Positions 9,865-18,423 of a DNA stretch of 64,000 nucleotides are shown here, one piece after another (positions within the stretch are counted from its first letter, which is position 1; the number at the start of each line of letters is the position of its first letter). The stretch is from Archangium violaceum (GTDB lineage Bacteria > Myxococcota > Myxococcia > Myxococcales > Myxococcaceae). The stretch is taken from assembly GCF_016887565.1 (NCBI RefSeq), contig NZ_CP069396.1:5562001-5626000 (forward strand), written 5' to 3'. The translations under genes were made by a program, and so were the position numbers. The notes under the pieces are model-generated. The model was not told the origin of the DNA and did not search any database. It saw only the letters and a list, made by a program, of their open reading frames with translations.

Positions 9865-11130
9865 ATGGGCGTTCATCCACCTAACGAAAATCCCGCGACC
9901 GCACCCGTGAACGGGACCACGCTCGAGGAGTTGCTCGCGCTGGTCTCCAGGATGGCGGCGAACGAGCCTCACGCGCGGTGTCGCGTCGCCGCGGGTCCAC
10001 TGGCGCCGCTGGCCGAGGCCCTCAACCACCTGGCGGACCAGCTCGCGACGCGCCATACCCGGGTGGAGGATGCGTTCGGCGTCCAGGCGCTGATCGAGCA
10101 GTCGCCGAACATCATGTTCACCTGTGATGTGAACGCGCGCATCCGCTTCCTCAACTTCACCATTCCCGGGCAGACGGTGGCGGACGTGGTGGGCGCCAAC
10201 CTCTATGACTTCATCGCCCCGGAGTCGTTGGAGAACGCGCGCACCGCCATCCAGCGGGTGCTCGCCACGGGGGTGCCCGACGGCTACGAGGCCCGGCCCG
10301 CGGCCAACACGGGCGCCGAGTGGTACGCGGCCCGGGTGGGACCCATCAAGGTGGGCCAGGAGATCGTCGGCTTCACGGTGATCCTCACCGACATCACGGA
10401 CCTCAAGAGGACCCAGCTGCGCCTGGAGCAGTCCAACCGCGAGCTGGAGAGCTTCGCGTACGTGGCCTCGCACGACCTGCAGGAGCCGCTGCGGAAGATC
10501 CAGACCTTCGGGGAGCGCTTGAAGGCCACGTCCGCCGCCGCGCTGGGCCCCGAGGGGCTCGGCTACCTCGAGCGGATGTATGGCGCGTCGACCCGCATGC
10601 GCCGGCTGATCGACGACCTGCTCTCCTTCTCCCGGGTGGCCTCGAAGGCGCAACCCTTCGCCCGCGTGGACCTGGCGGAGATCGCACGCGACGTCGTGGG
10701 GGACCTCGAGGCGGCCATCGAGAAGGAGGGGGCGACCATCACCCTGGGCACGCTGCCCGTGTTCGAGGCGGACCCGATGCAGATGCGCCAGCTGCTGCAG
10801 AACCTCGTGAGCAACGCCCTCAAGTTCCGCCGGGAGGACGTGGCGCCCGCCATCTCCATCCACGGCACGGAGGATGCGAGGACCGGCCGGTGCGAGCTGG
10901 TGGTCCAGGACAACGGCATCGGCTTCGATGAGAAGTACATCGACCGTATCTTCAACGTGTTCCAGCGCCTGCACGGACGCACCAGCAAGTACGAGGGCAC
11001 GGGGATCGGTCTGGCCATCTGCCGCAAGATCGCCGAGCGGCATGGCGGCAGCATCACGGCACACAGCTCACCCGGGGAGGGGGCGGCTTTCATCGTCACG
11101 CTACCGCTCGTGCAACACTCGGACAGGTGA
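9865..11130 (+). CDS. PAS-containing sensor histidine kinase
   Basis: 421 residues, no membrane helix. An N-terminal HAMP-like/linker region of about 65 residues is followed by a PAS domain (70-180, ending VILTDITDLKRTQLRLEQ). The HisKA box FAYVASHDLQEPLRKIQ has phospho-acceptor H203. The HATPase_c domain has the N-box QNLVSNALKF and G-boxes DNGIGF and YEGTGIGLAICRKI. This is the phytochrome-type HisKA subclass, with a cytoplasmic input of unknown ligand. It is followed 24 bp later by the hybrid kinase, probably in one operon downstream of the palindrome. Confidence 0.92.
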   Translation: MGVHPPNENPATAPVNGTTLEELLALVSRMAANEPHARCRVAAGPLAPLAEALNHLADQLATRHTRVEDAFGVQALIEQSPNIMFTCDVNARIRFLNFTIPGQTVADVVGANLYDFIAPESLENARTAIQRVLATGVPDGYEARPAANTGAEWYAARVGPIKVGQEIVGFTVILTDITDLKRTQLRLEQSNRELESFAYVASHDLQEPLRKIQTFGERLKATSAAALGPEGLGYLERMYGASTRMRRLIDDLLSFSRVASKAQPFARVDLAEIARDVVGDLEAAIEKEGATITLGTLPVFEADPMQMRQLLQNLVSNALKFRREDVAPAISIHGTEDARTGRCELVVQDNGIGFDEKYIDRIFNVFQRLHGRTSKYEGTGIGLAICRKIAERHGGSITAHSSPGEGAAFIVTLPLVQHSDR

Positions 11131-11154
11131 GCTTCCTGGAGTGGAGAGAGCCCA

Positions 11155-13122
11155 TTGTCCCCCATGCGGCCTGACCCAGAACATGCTTCGCGTCCCATCC
11201 GTGTCCTGCTCGTCGAAGATGATGAAGATGACTACCTCCTGACACGTGAAGCGCTGGAGCCCGTGGGGCCGCGCCGGAGGATGGTGCTCGAGTGGGCCCA
11301 GACCTGCGAGCAGGCGCTCGCGGAGATGGCGTCGGGGCGCCATGACGTGTGCCTGCTCGACCATCGCCTCGGGGCCATCACCGGGCTCGAGCTGCTCGAG
11401 CAGGCGCGACGCAGGGGGTGGCGTGGCCCGGTCATCCTGCTGACCTCGCAGGGGGACGACGCGCTCGACCATCAGGCGATGGAGGCCGGGGCCGCTGACT
11501 TCCTCGAGAAGTCTCAGCTGACACCGACGCTCCTGGATCGCTCCATCCGTTATGCGCTCCAGCACGCGCGCACGATGGAGGAGCTGCACCGATCCCATGC
11601 GGGCTTCCGGGAGCTCATCGAGCGACTGCCCGATGGAATCGCCGTGTTGGACGACGAGCATCTCATCTACGCCAACCCGGCGCTCCTCACGTTGCTCGGG
11701 TGCTCGTCGCCGGACGAGCTCGTGGGGGGGCGGGTGGCCGAGCTGGAGGAGCGCTTCTTCCACCCGGAGGATCTGTCGAAGCTCCTCCACGGACTCCGCG
11801 AGGGGGCGAAGTCGGGGCAGCCGGTGTCGCCAGGAGAGGTCCGCCTCGTGCGCAAGACCGGGGGGGTCGTCCCCGTGGAGTTCGCCCAGGCTCCCGTGGT
11901 GTTCGATGGCCGGCCGGGTCTGGTCCGCATCGTGAGGGATCTGACCGAGCGCAAGCAGATGCAGGCGCGGCTGATGTTGTCGGACCGCATGGCCTCGCTC
12001 GGGACGCTCGCCGCGGGAATCGCGCATGAGATCAACAACCCGCTGGCCTATACGATCGCCACCCTGGGTCACGTGGAGACGGAAGTGCTCCCCCGGTTGG
12101 GAGCGCACGAGGACGACCTGCGCAAGCTGATCGCCGACGCCCAGCTCGGGGCGGGCCGCGTCCGGGACATCGTCCGGCAGCTGAAGCTGTTCTCGCGCGC
12201 GGACGAGGACGCGCGGCCAGGGCCCGTGGAGGTGCACCGCGTGCTGGAGACGGCGATCCGCATGGCCTCCAATGAGATCCGTCACCGCGCGCGGCTGGTG
12301 TGTGACTTCTCGGAGCGGCTGGTGGTCGAGGCGAACGAGAGCCGGCTCGGGCAGGTGGTGGTGAACCTGCTCGTCAACGCGGCGCAGGCCATCCCCGAGG
12401 GACAGGTGGATCGCAATGAGATCCGCGTCAGCTCCCGGCCCCATGCCGAGGGGGTGATGATCGAAGTGCGCGATACGGGCTCGGGCATCCCGGCGGAGCA
12501 CCTGGACAGGCTGTTCGAGCCGTTCTTCACGACCAAGCCCGTCGGGGTGGGAACGGGGCTCGGGCTGCCGATCTGCCACGGCATCGTGAGCGGTTTCGGT
12601 GGACGGATGGAGGTGGAGAGCGAGGTGGGGAAGGGGAGCACCTTCCGGGTCATCCTGCGCGCCGCCACGACGGAGGCCCCGCCTCCGGCCCCCTCGCACC
12701 CGGCCCAGGAGTCGAGGACCGCCCCCGTGGCACCCGAGGCCCCGCGGCGGGGCCGGCTCCTGGTCGTGGATGACGAGCCCATGTTGGGGGTGTCCATCCG
12801 TCGCACACTCCAGCGCGAGCACGACGTCGTGACGCTGACGAGCGCGCGCGAGGCCTGCGCGCGGCTGCTGGGCGGCGAGCACTTCGACGTCATCCTGTGC
12901 GACATCATGATGCCGGAGATGAGCGGGATGGAGCTGCATCAGGAGCTCGAGCACCGCGCTCCCGAGCTGGCCAGGCGGATGGTGTTCCTGACGGGAGGCG
13001 CCTTCACTCCGAATGCGCGCGCCTTCCTGGAGCGGGTCGGCAACCCCCGGGTGGAGAAGCCCTTTTGCGCGCAAGAATTGCGCGAGCTGGTGCAATCGCT
13101 GGTGACCGGGAGTCGTGGCTGA
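11155..13122 (+). CDS. Hybrid sensor kinase, REC-PAS-HisKA-HATPase-REC
   Basis: 655 residues. Receiver 1 (about 15-130, phospho-acceptor D69 in CLLDHRLG), PAS (about 145-265), HisKA with H291 in GIAHEINNPLAY, HATPase with N-box VVNLLVNAAQAI and G-boxes DTGSGIP and GTGLGLPICHG, a Pro/Ala-rich linker, and receiver 2 (about 535-655, D583 in ILCDIMMPEM). GGAGAG at 11143-11148 lies six bases ahead of TTG 11155, favouring it over ATG 11164. Receivers at both ends suggest a phosphorelay node that takes phosphate from another kinase; its 3' end overlaps the next kinase by 8 bp. Confidence 0.92.
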   Translation: MSPMRPDPEHASRPIRVLLVEDDEDDYLLTREALEPVGPRRRMVLEWAQTCEQALAEMASGRHDVCLLDHRLGAITGLELLEQARRRGWRGPVILLTSQGDDALDHQAMEAGAADFLEKSQLTPTLLDRSIRYALQHARTMEELHRSHAGFRELIERLPDGIAVLDDEHLIYANPALLTLLGCSSPDELVGGRVAELEERFFHPEDLSKLLHGLREGAKSGQPVSPGEVRLVRKTGGVVPVEFAQAPVVFDGRPGLVRIVRDLTERKQMQARLMLSDRMASLGTLAAGIAHEINNPLAYTIATLGHVETEVLPRLGAHEDDLRKLIADAQLGAGRVRDIVRQLKLFSRADEDARPGPVEVHRVLETAIRMASNEIRHRARLVCDFSERLVVEANESRLGQVVVNLLVNAAQAIPEGQVDRNEIRVSSRPHAEGVMIEVRDTGSGIPAEHLDRLFEPFFTTKPVGVGTGLGLPICHGIVSGFGGRMEVESEVGKGSTFRVILRAATTEAPPPAPSHPAQESRTAPVAPEAPRRGRLLVVDDEPMLGVSIRRTLQREHDVVTLTSAREACARLLGGEHFDVILCDIMMPEMSGMELHQELEHRAPELARRMVFLTGGAFTPNARAFLERVGNPRVEKPFCAQELRELVQSLVTGSRG

Positions 13123-15418
13123 GGGTCTCCGTGTAATGTCCAATGGCGGACCCCCAGCCGAGGCAGTTCGCGACATGCTGCTTTCCCCCCGTTCGCCAGC
13201 CTCCCTTTCCCGCTCGACACTGCTGAAGATGGGCGTGCGCATCGCCGGGGTGATCGCCCTGGCCACGCTCTTCAGCTACCTCCACGTGCTGAACTCGGTG
13301 CGCACCGAGAACCTCGCGCGGTTGGAGCGGTATGTCGTGGAACGCAGCCAGCGCGAGGCGGGCATCTTCCTGCTGGCGGAGGACAACCACGCCGTCCTGC
13401 GCGACGCGCTCGCGGAGAAGCTCCAGGCCTCGCGGCAGGAGGACGTGAGCGCGCGCTTCGACAGCCTCTTCGCCCGGATGCCCGACGGCACCCTGCGCAA
13501 CCGCCCCGAGGTCTTCGACGGCACGCGCATGCCGGGCGTCTTCATCCCCGCGAGCCTGGAGCCCGACGCCGAGCTGCGCCGACGCATCCTGGCCTCGTAT
13601 GACGTGCTCGCCCAGTACGGGCCCGCCTTCCGTACGCGCTTCACGAACACGTTCATCGTGCTGCCGGAGGGAGTGCTCGTTCTCTACTGGCCGGAGCGCC
13701 CCACGTGGTGCCAGGAGGCGGAGACCGGTTTCTCGGTCGTCACCCTGGATTTCTTCATCCGGAGCCTTCCCGAGAAGAACGCCGCGCGGCAGTCGGTCTG
13801 GTGCGGCATCTACGCGGATCCGGGCACCCAGAAGCCGATGGTCTCGGTCTCCACGCCGCTGGACGTCGATGGCCACCACGTCGCGACGTTCGGCCACGAC
13901 GTGCTGTTGAAGGAGTTGATGGACCGCGCCATCCGGGACCACCTGCCGGGCGCGTACAACATGATCCTCGGCGAGGAGGGGGCGCCCATCGCCCATCCCG
14001 ATTTGAGCCCGGAGGCAGTCGGCGATGCCTCCCACGGTGAGGGACAGCACGACAGCGGGCAGACGGGCGTGGGCTCCCTGGGCACCGAGGAGCAGCGGCT
14101 CCACGTGCGGCGCATCTTCGAGCGGCTGAAGGCCACGCCGCCCGACCAGACGGTGGTGAAGCTGCCGGAGTACGGCGAGTACCTCTCCCGTGCGCCGCTC
14201 GAGGGTCCGGGTTGGGACTTCGTCACGGTGCTCCCCGAGCACGTGGTGTCCGAACCCGCCCTGGGCGCGGCGCGCTACGTGCTGCTGTTCGGCCTGGCGT
14301 CGCTGCTGCTGGAGCTGGCCATCATGTATTGGGTGCTGAAGCAGCAGATCACCCGTCCGCTGGAGGCCTTCACCCAGGCCACGGATCGGGTGGCGGCAGG
14401 GGATTACCATGTCGAGCTGGACACCTCGCGCGAGGACGAGCTGGGGCAGCTCGCACGCGCCTTCCGGATGATGGCCGACCAGGTCCAGCGGCGCCAGGAG
14501 GAGCTGCGGCAGGCCAATGAGGGGCTGGAGCATCGGGTCGAGGAGCGCACGCGGGAGCTGAAGGACGTCCACCAACGGCTGGTGGATTCGGCCCGGCGGG
14601 CGGGGATGGCGGAGATCGCCACCAACGTGCTGCACAACGTGGGCAACGTGCTCAACAGCGTCTACACGTCCGCGCAGGTGGCCAAGGAGCGCCTGTGCCG
14701 GGCGCGGTTGGAGCACGTGAGCCGGGTGGCGGGCCTGCTCCAGTCGAACCAGGACGATCTCACCACCTTCCTCACCCGGGACGAGCGTGGCCGGCACCTC
14801 ATCCCCTTCCTGGAGAGGCTGGGCCAGCACCTGGTGGAGGAGCGGCAGGGCATCCTCTCGTTGCTCGACGACGTCGGCCGGTACACCGAGCACATCGGTG
14901 ACATCGTCAAGGTGCAGCAGAACTACGCGAGGACGCCCCGGATGCATGAACCGGTGCTCCTGTCGGAGCTGGTGGAGGATGCCCTGCGCATCAACTCGGC
15001 CGGGCTCTCCAGTCACCAGGTGCAGGTGGACAAGCAGCTGGCGTCCCTGCCACCCGTGCTGACCGACAAGCACAAGACGTTGATGATCCTGGTCAACCTG
15101 ATCAGCAACGCCCGGTATGCGCTGGACGCCGTGTCACCGGACGAGCGCCGCCTGTTGGTGCGGTTGGAGACCCCCGCCGCCGAGCGCTTCCGCCTGGAGA
15201 TCCGCGACAACGGAGTGGGCATCGAGCCGGAGATGCTCACCCGCATCTTCCAGTACGGGTTCACCACGCGCGAGGAGGGGCATGGCTTCGGTCTGCACTC
15301 CAGCGCGCTGGCGGCCCAGGAGCTGGGCGGCTCGCTGATGGCGCACAGCGACGGCCCGGGGCGAGGGGCCACGTTCACGCTGGAGTTGCCCTATCAGCCG
15401 GCCCAGGGCGAGACCTGA
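13115..15418 (+). CDS. Membrane sensor histidine kinase with extracytoplasmic domain and HAMP
   Basis: 767 residues from GTG 13115, which overlaps the previous stop; ATG 13136 is an alternative. First helix about 38-58, a ~325-residue periplasmic sensor (CACHE-like by arrangement, not confirmed), second helix about 387-408, HAMP, a coiled coil (RRQEELRQANEGLEHRVEER), then a divergent dimerisation helix MAEIATNVLHNVGNVLNS with H507 and an HATPase (NLISNARYAL; DNGVGI; GHGFGLHSSALAA). The last of three kinases in a row, with no DNA-binding output regulator next to them. Confidence 0.9.
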   Translation: MAEGLRVMSNGGPPAEAVRDMLLSPRSPASLSRSTLLKMGVRIAGVIALATLFSYLHVLNSVRTENLARLERYVVERSQREAGIFLLAEDNHAVLRDALAEKLQASRQEDVSARFDSLFARMPDGTLRNRPEVFDGTRMPGVFIPASLEPDAELRRRILASYDVLAQYGPAFRTRFTNTFIVLPEGVLVLYWPERPTWCQEAETGFSVVTLDFFIRSLPEKNAARQSVWCGIYADPGTQKPMVSVSTPLDVDGHHVATFGHDVLLKELMDRAIRDHLPGAYNMILGEEGAPIAHPDLSPEAVGDASHGEGQHDSGQTGVGSLGTEEQRLHVRRIFERLKATPPDQTVVKLPEYGEYLSRAPLEGPGWDFVTVLPEHVVSEPALGAARYVLLFGLASLLLELAIMYWVLKQQITRPLEAFTQATDRVAAGDYHVELDTSREDELGQLARAFRMMADQVQRRQEELRQANEGLEHRVEERTRELKDVHQRLVDSARRAGMAEIATNVLHNVGNVLNSVYTSAQVAKERLCRARLEHVSRVAGLLQSNQDDLTTFLTRDERGRHLIPFLERLGQHLVEERQGILSLLDDVGRYTEHIGDIVKVQQNYARTPRMHEPVLLSELVEDALRINSAGLSSHQVQVDKQLASLPPVLTDKHKTLMILVNLISNARYALDAVSPDERRLLVRLETPAAERFRLEIRDNGVGIEPEMLTRIFQYGFTTREEGHGFGLHSSALAAQELGGSLMAHSDGPGRGATFTLELPYQPAQGET

Positions 15419-15550
15419 GCGACGCGCGGTCCCGTACCTCCTCCAGCCGAGCAGCCGAGCAGCCGAGCTTCCCGCCACGGGGTGGGGCCTCGCTCACAGA
15501 CGCGTCGAGCGCTGTCTGTCTTGGGCGCAGGACTCCTAGGAGGTAAAGCG

Positions 15551-17050
15551 ATGCCGTCCATTCATGGTCTACTGGTGCGCAACGGGGAAGGGACTCCGTT
15601 GGGGCAGTTCGTCCCATCGGGCAAGTTCGGGAGGCTCTTCCCATCGCTCCAGCCGTTGCTACCGCCGCTGGCGGCATTGGAGGAGCTCGGCGGGGCGATG
15701 AGGGATGCCACCCCCGCGGATCCGAAGGGCGACAACGAAGACATCCCCGCGGGCTTCACGTACCTCGGCCAGTTCATCGACCACGACATCACCTTCGACA
15801 CCACGCCCATCCAGGAGGTGCAGGTCGACCCGCTGGCGCTCCACAACTTCCGCACGCCCGCGCTCGATCTGGACTGCGTCTACGGCAGGGGTCCAGGCGA
15901 CCAGCCCTACCTCTACGAGCTGCCTCCCAACGAGGCGCGCTTCGTCCTCGGGCGCACCAACGCGAAACCGGGTGGCGGCGACCCGAAGGTGAAGACGGAG
16001 CTCCCGTTCGATCTGCCACGTGGCTCGCAGGCACTGGCCATCATCGGCGACCCGCGCAACGACGAGAACCTCATCGTCGCCCAGCTGCACCTGGCGTTCC
16101 TCCGCTTCCACAACAAGGTGGTCGATGGGCTGAAGGACGGGAGCATCGCGCCCCCTCCGTCCTCGACGCAGGCGACCCTGTTCGAGCAGGCCCGCAAGCT
16201 CGTCATCTGGCATTACCAGTGGATCGTCCTGAACGACTTCCTGCGGCGGGTGGTGGACGATGACGTGCTCGACAAGGTGCTCGAGAAGGGCCGGTCGTTC
16301 TACCTGCCGACGGTCGATGCCTACATCCCGGTGGAGTTCTCCGCCGCCGCGTACCGCCTGGGGCACAGCATGGTGCGCGAGGCGTATGACTACAACGAGG
16401 TCTTCACCTTCAAGCCCAGCGCGCGCCAGAGGACGCCGGCGTCGCTCAGCCTGTTGTTCCGCTTCTCCGGGCGCTCGGGCACGGGCGTGCCCATCCCCAG
16501 CGATTGGATCATCGACTGGCGGCGCTTCTTCAAGTTCCCCAACGATGGGGTGACGGCCGGTCTCAGCCGCAAGCTCGATCCGTTCCTCGTGCCAACGCTC
16601 TCGGCGATTCCCGACCACGGCGTGCTGCCCGGCGTCAACCTGCCCATCGCCAACCTGAAGCGTGGACGCAGTCTGGGCCTGCCCTCGGGACAGAACGTGG
16701 CGCGGCGCATGCGCATCGAGCCGCTCTCGCCCAAGGACATCGCCAAGGGGCCCGATGGCGAGGTGGCCGCGAAGCACAACCTGCACCTCGAGACGCCGCT
16801 CTGGTACTACATCCTCAAGGAGGCCGAGCAGCGCGGGAACAGCAAGCACCTGGGTCCCGTGGGCAGCCGCATCCTGTCCGAGGTCTTCGTGGGCCTGCTC
16901 GAGCTGGACTCGGGCTCGTTCCTGGCCAGCAATCCGCAGTGGAAGCCCACGCTGCCCGCAGTCAAGGCGGGCACCTTCACGATGACGGATCTGCTCTCCT
17001 TCGTGGGGGACCTGTCGCCGATCAACGACGGGAAGAACCTGCTTCCTTGA
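15551..17050 (+). CDS. Animal-type heme peroxidase (peroxidase/cyclooxygenase superfamily)
   Basis: 499 residues. The start follows a textbook AGGAGGT at 15538-15544. GQFIDHDITFD carries distal H78; YRLGHSMVREAYDY carries the likely proximal H272; and ARKLVIWHYQWIVLNDFL matches the helix that packs on the heme. Members oxidise halides or lipids with peroxide. No signal peptide is visible, so the protein would be cytoplasmic or released by another route. It sits 55 bp before a secreted cyclase-family protein; any shared pathway is conjecture. Confidence 0.9.
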   Translation: MPSIHGLLVRNGEGTPLGQFVPSGKFGRLFPSLQPLLPPLAALEELGGAMRDATPADPKGDNEDIPAGFTYLGQFIDHDITFDTTPIQEVQVDPLALHNFRTPALDLDCVYGRGPGDQPYLYELPPNEARFVLGRTNAKPGGGDPKVKTELPFDLPRGSQALAIIGDPRNDENLIVAQLHLAFLRFHNKVVDGLKDGSIAPPPSSTQATLFEQARKLVIWHYQWIVLNDFLRRVVDDDVLDKVLEKGRSFYLPTVDAYIPVEFSAAAYRLGHSMVREAYDYNEVFTFKPSARQRTPASLSLLFRFSGRSGTGVPIPSDWIIDWRRFFKFPNDGVTAGLSRKLDPFLVPTLSAIPDHGVLPGVNLPIANLKRGRSLGLPSGQNVARRMRIEPLSPKDIAKGPDGEVAAKHNLHLETPLWYYILKEAEQRGNSKHLGPVGSRILSEVFVGLLELDSGSFLASNPQWKPTLPAVKAGTFTMTDLLSFVGDLSPINDGKNLLP

Positions 17051-17105
17051 GTGGAAGGAGGCAGCGCATGACGTAGCCTGGAGACCTCTTTCAACGGAGG
17101 TCTCC

Positions 17106-17933
17106 ATGTTCGTGTTCAGTCGTCTGTTCGAGAAGAAGGCTCCGGCGCGTCACCTGCTGGCGGTGCTGCTGGCCCTGGGTGCCGCGGCGGCGCATGCCGC
17201 CGATGGAATGAGCCTGGCCGAGGCCTACAAGGTCATCTCCACCCGCAAGCTCGTCGATCTCTCCCAGAGCATCAGCCCCAGCACTCCGGTGTGGCAGGGT
17301 TTTGGCCAGGCCAGCTTCACCACCGCGTCGGACCCGAAGACGTACCGGCCCTACAGCCTGGAGCAGGATGGCTTCCGGACGACCTACTATTCCATGGTGG
17401 GCCAGTACGGCACGCACGTGGATCCGCCCGCGCACTTCCATGCGAAGGGGATCACGATGGATCGCATCCCGCTCAAGGAGATGATCCTGCCGCTGGTGGT
17501 GATCGACATCACGCCGCTGCTCGCCAAGGATCCGAACCACGCGCTCACGGTGCAGGACATCCAGGCGTGGGAGAAGAAGAACGGCCGGGTGCCGGCGGGG
17601 GCGTTCGCCGCGCTGCGAACGGACATGTCCAAGGACTGGAGCACCAACCCCGAGCGCTTCAAGCGGCACCCGTTCCCCGCCTGGTCGCTGGCGGCGGTCA
17701 AGTTCCTCTTCGAGCAGCGGAACATCACGGCCATCGGCCATGAATCCATGGACACCGACACCACGCCGACGATGGAGTCGCAGAAGTGGGTGCTGGAGCA
17801 GGGGCACTATCAGATCGAGGTCATGGCCCACCTGGACGAGGTGCCGCCCACGGGTGCGCTCATCGTGGTGTCCTGGCCCAAGGTGGAGAACGGGTTCGGC
17901 TTCCCGGCGCGAGCCTTCGCCATCCTCCCGTGA
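17106..17933 (+). CDS. Secreted cyclase-family (kynurenine-formamidase-like) hydrolase
   Basis: 275 residues with a signal peptide cleaved after about residue 31 (AAAHAA-DG). The family metal-binding motif GTHVDPPAHF is at 102-111, and further metal/catalytic residues are in IGHESMDTDTTPT. The Cyclase superfamily (PF04199) hydrolyses amide or lactam bonds, for example N-formylkynurenine, with Mn or Zn. The exported location makes the tryptophan-pathway role unlikely; the true substrate is unknown. GGAGGT lies five bases ahead of the ATG. Confidence 0.88.
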   Translation: MFVFSRLFEKKAPARHLLAVLLALGAAAAHAADGMSLAEAYKVISTRKLVDLSQSISPSTPVWQGFGQASFTTASDPKTYRPYSLEQDGFRTTYYSMVGQYGTHVDPPAHFHAKGITMDRIPLKEMILPLVVIDITPLLAKDPNHALTVQDIQAWEKKNGRVPAGAFAALRTDMSKDWSTNPERFKRHPFPAWSLAAVKFLFEQRNITAIGHESMDTDTTPTMESQKWVLEQGHYQIEVMAHLDEVPPTGALIVVSWPKVENGFGFPARAFAILP

Positions 17934-17954
17934 GACACCGCGTGGGGCCGTGCG

Positions 17955-18404
17955 TCAGGGCTCCGACAGGCCGGAGGCGAGCAACGCGAGCCGGGGGACG
18001 ATCTGCTCTTCCGTGAGAGGAATGAGCTTGCTGATCGAATAGAGGAGGCTGATGCGGATGTCGTGGTTCCTCATCCACTGGATGAGCTCCTCGACATCCT
18101 CCACGTCATCGTGTCTGACAATGAATTTCCCGTCGATGGGAATCCGAGACAGATAGAGCGCCTGAAGTGAGTCCAGGGCGCTCCCGGAGTAGACGGGATA
18201 GGTGTGTTTGAACCAGGGTTTGACGTCCTCCAGGAGCCATTGGATGCGAGTGCTCTTGAAGCGCTCGAGCTTCAAGAACTCCTCCAACTGGTCGCGCTCC
18301 AGGAGGATGCAATCATCGCCGGCACACCACGCCTCGATGCTGAGGTGATGTGCCAGCAGGCGGTGCTGACGTCTGCAGTACTCGCGATGGGGCTCGGTGG
18401 CCAT
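17955..18404 (-). CDS. Small hypothetical protein
   Basis: 149 residues, no recognised family. Soluble, mixed alpha/beta composition, His/Arg-rich start (EPHREYCRRQHRLLAHH), no signal peptide or membrane helix. It runs convergent to the cyclase gene and starts 20 bp after the lytic transglycosylase, so the two may share a transcript. No function can be assigned. Confidence 0.6.
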   Translation of the reverse strand: MATEPHREYCRRQHRLLAHHLSIEAWCAGDDCILLERDQLEEFLKLERFKSTRIQWLLEDVKPWFKHTYPVYSGSALDSLQALYLSRIPIDGKFIVRHDDVEDVEELIQWMRNHDIRISLLYSISKLIPLTEEQIVPRLALLASGLSEP

Positions 18405-18423
18405 ACCCGTGTTCTACACGGCC

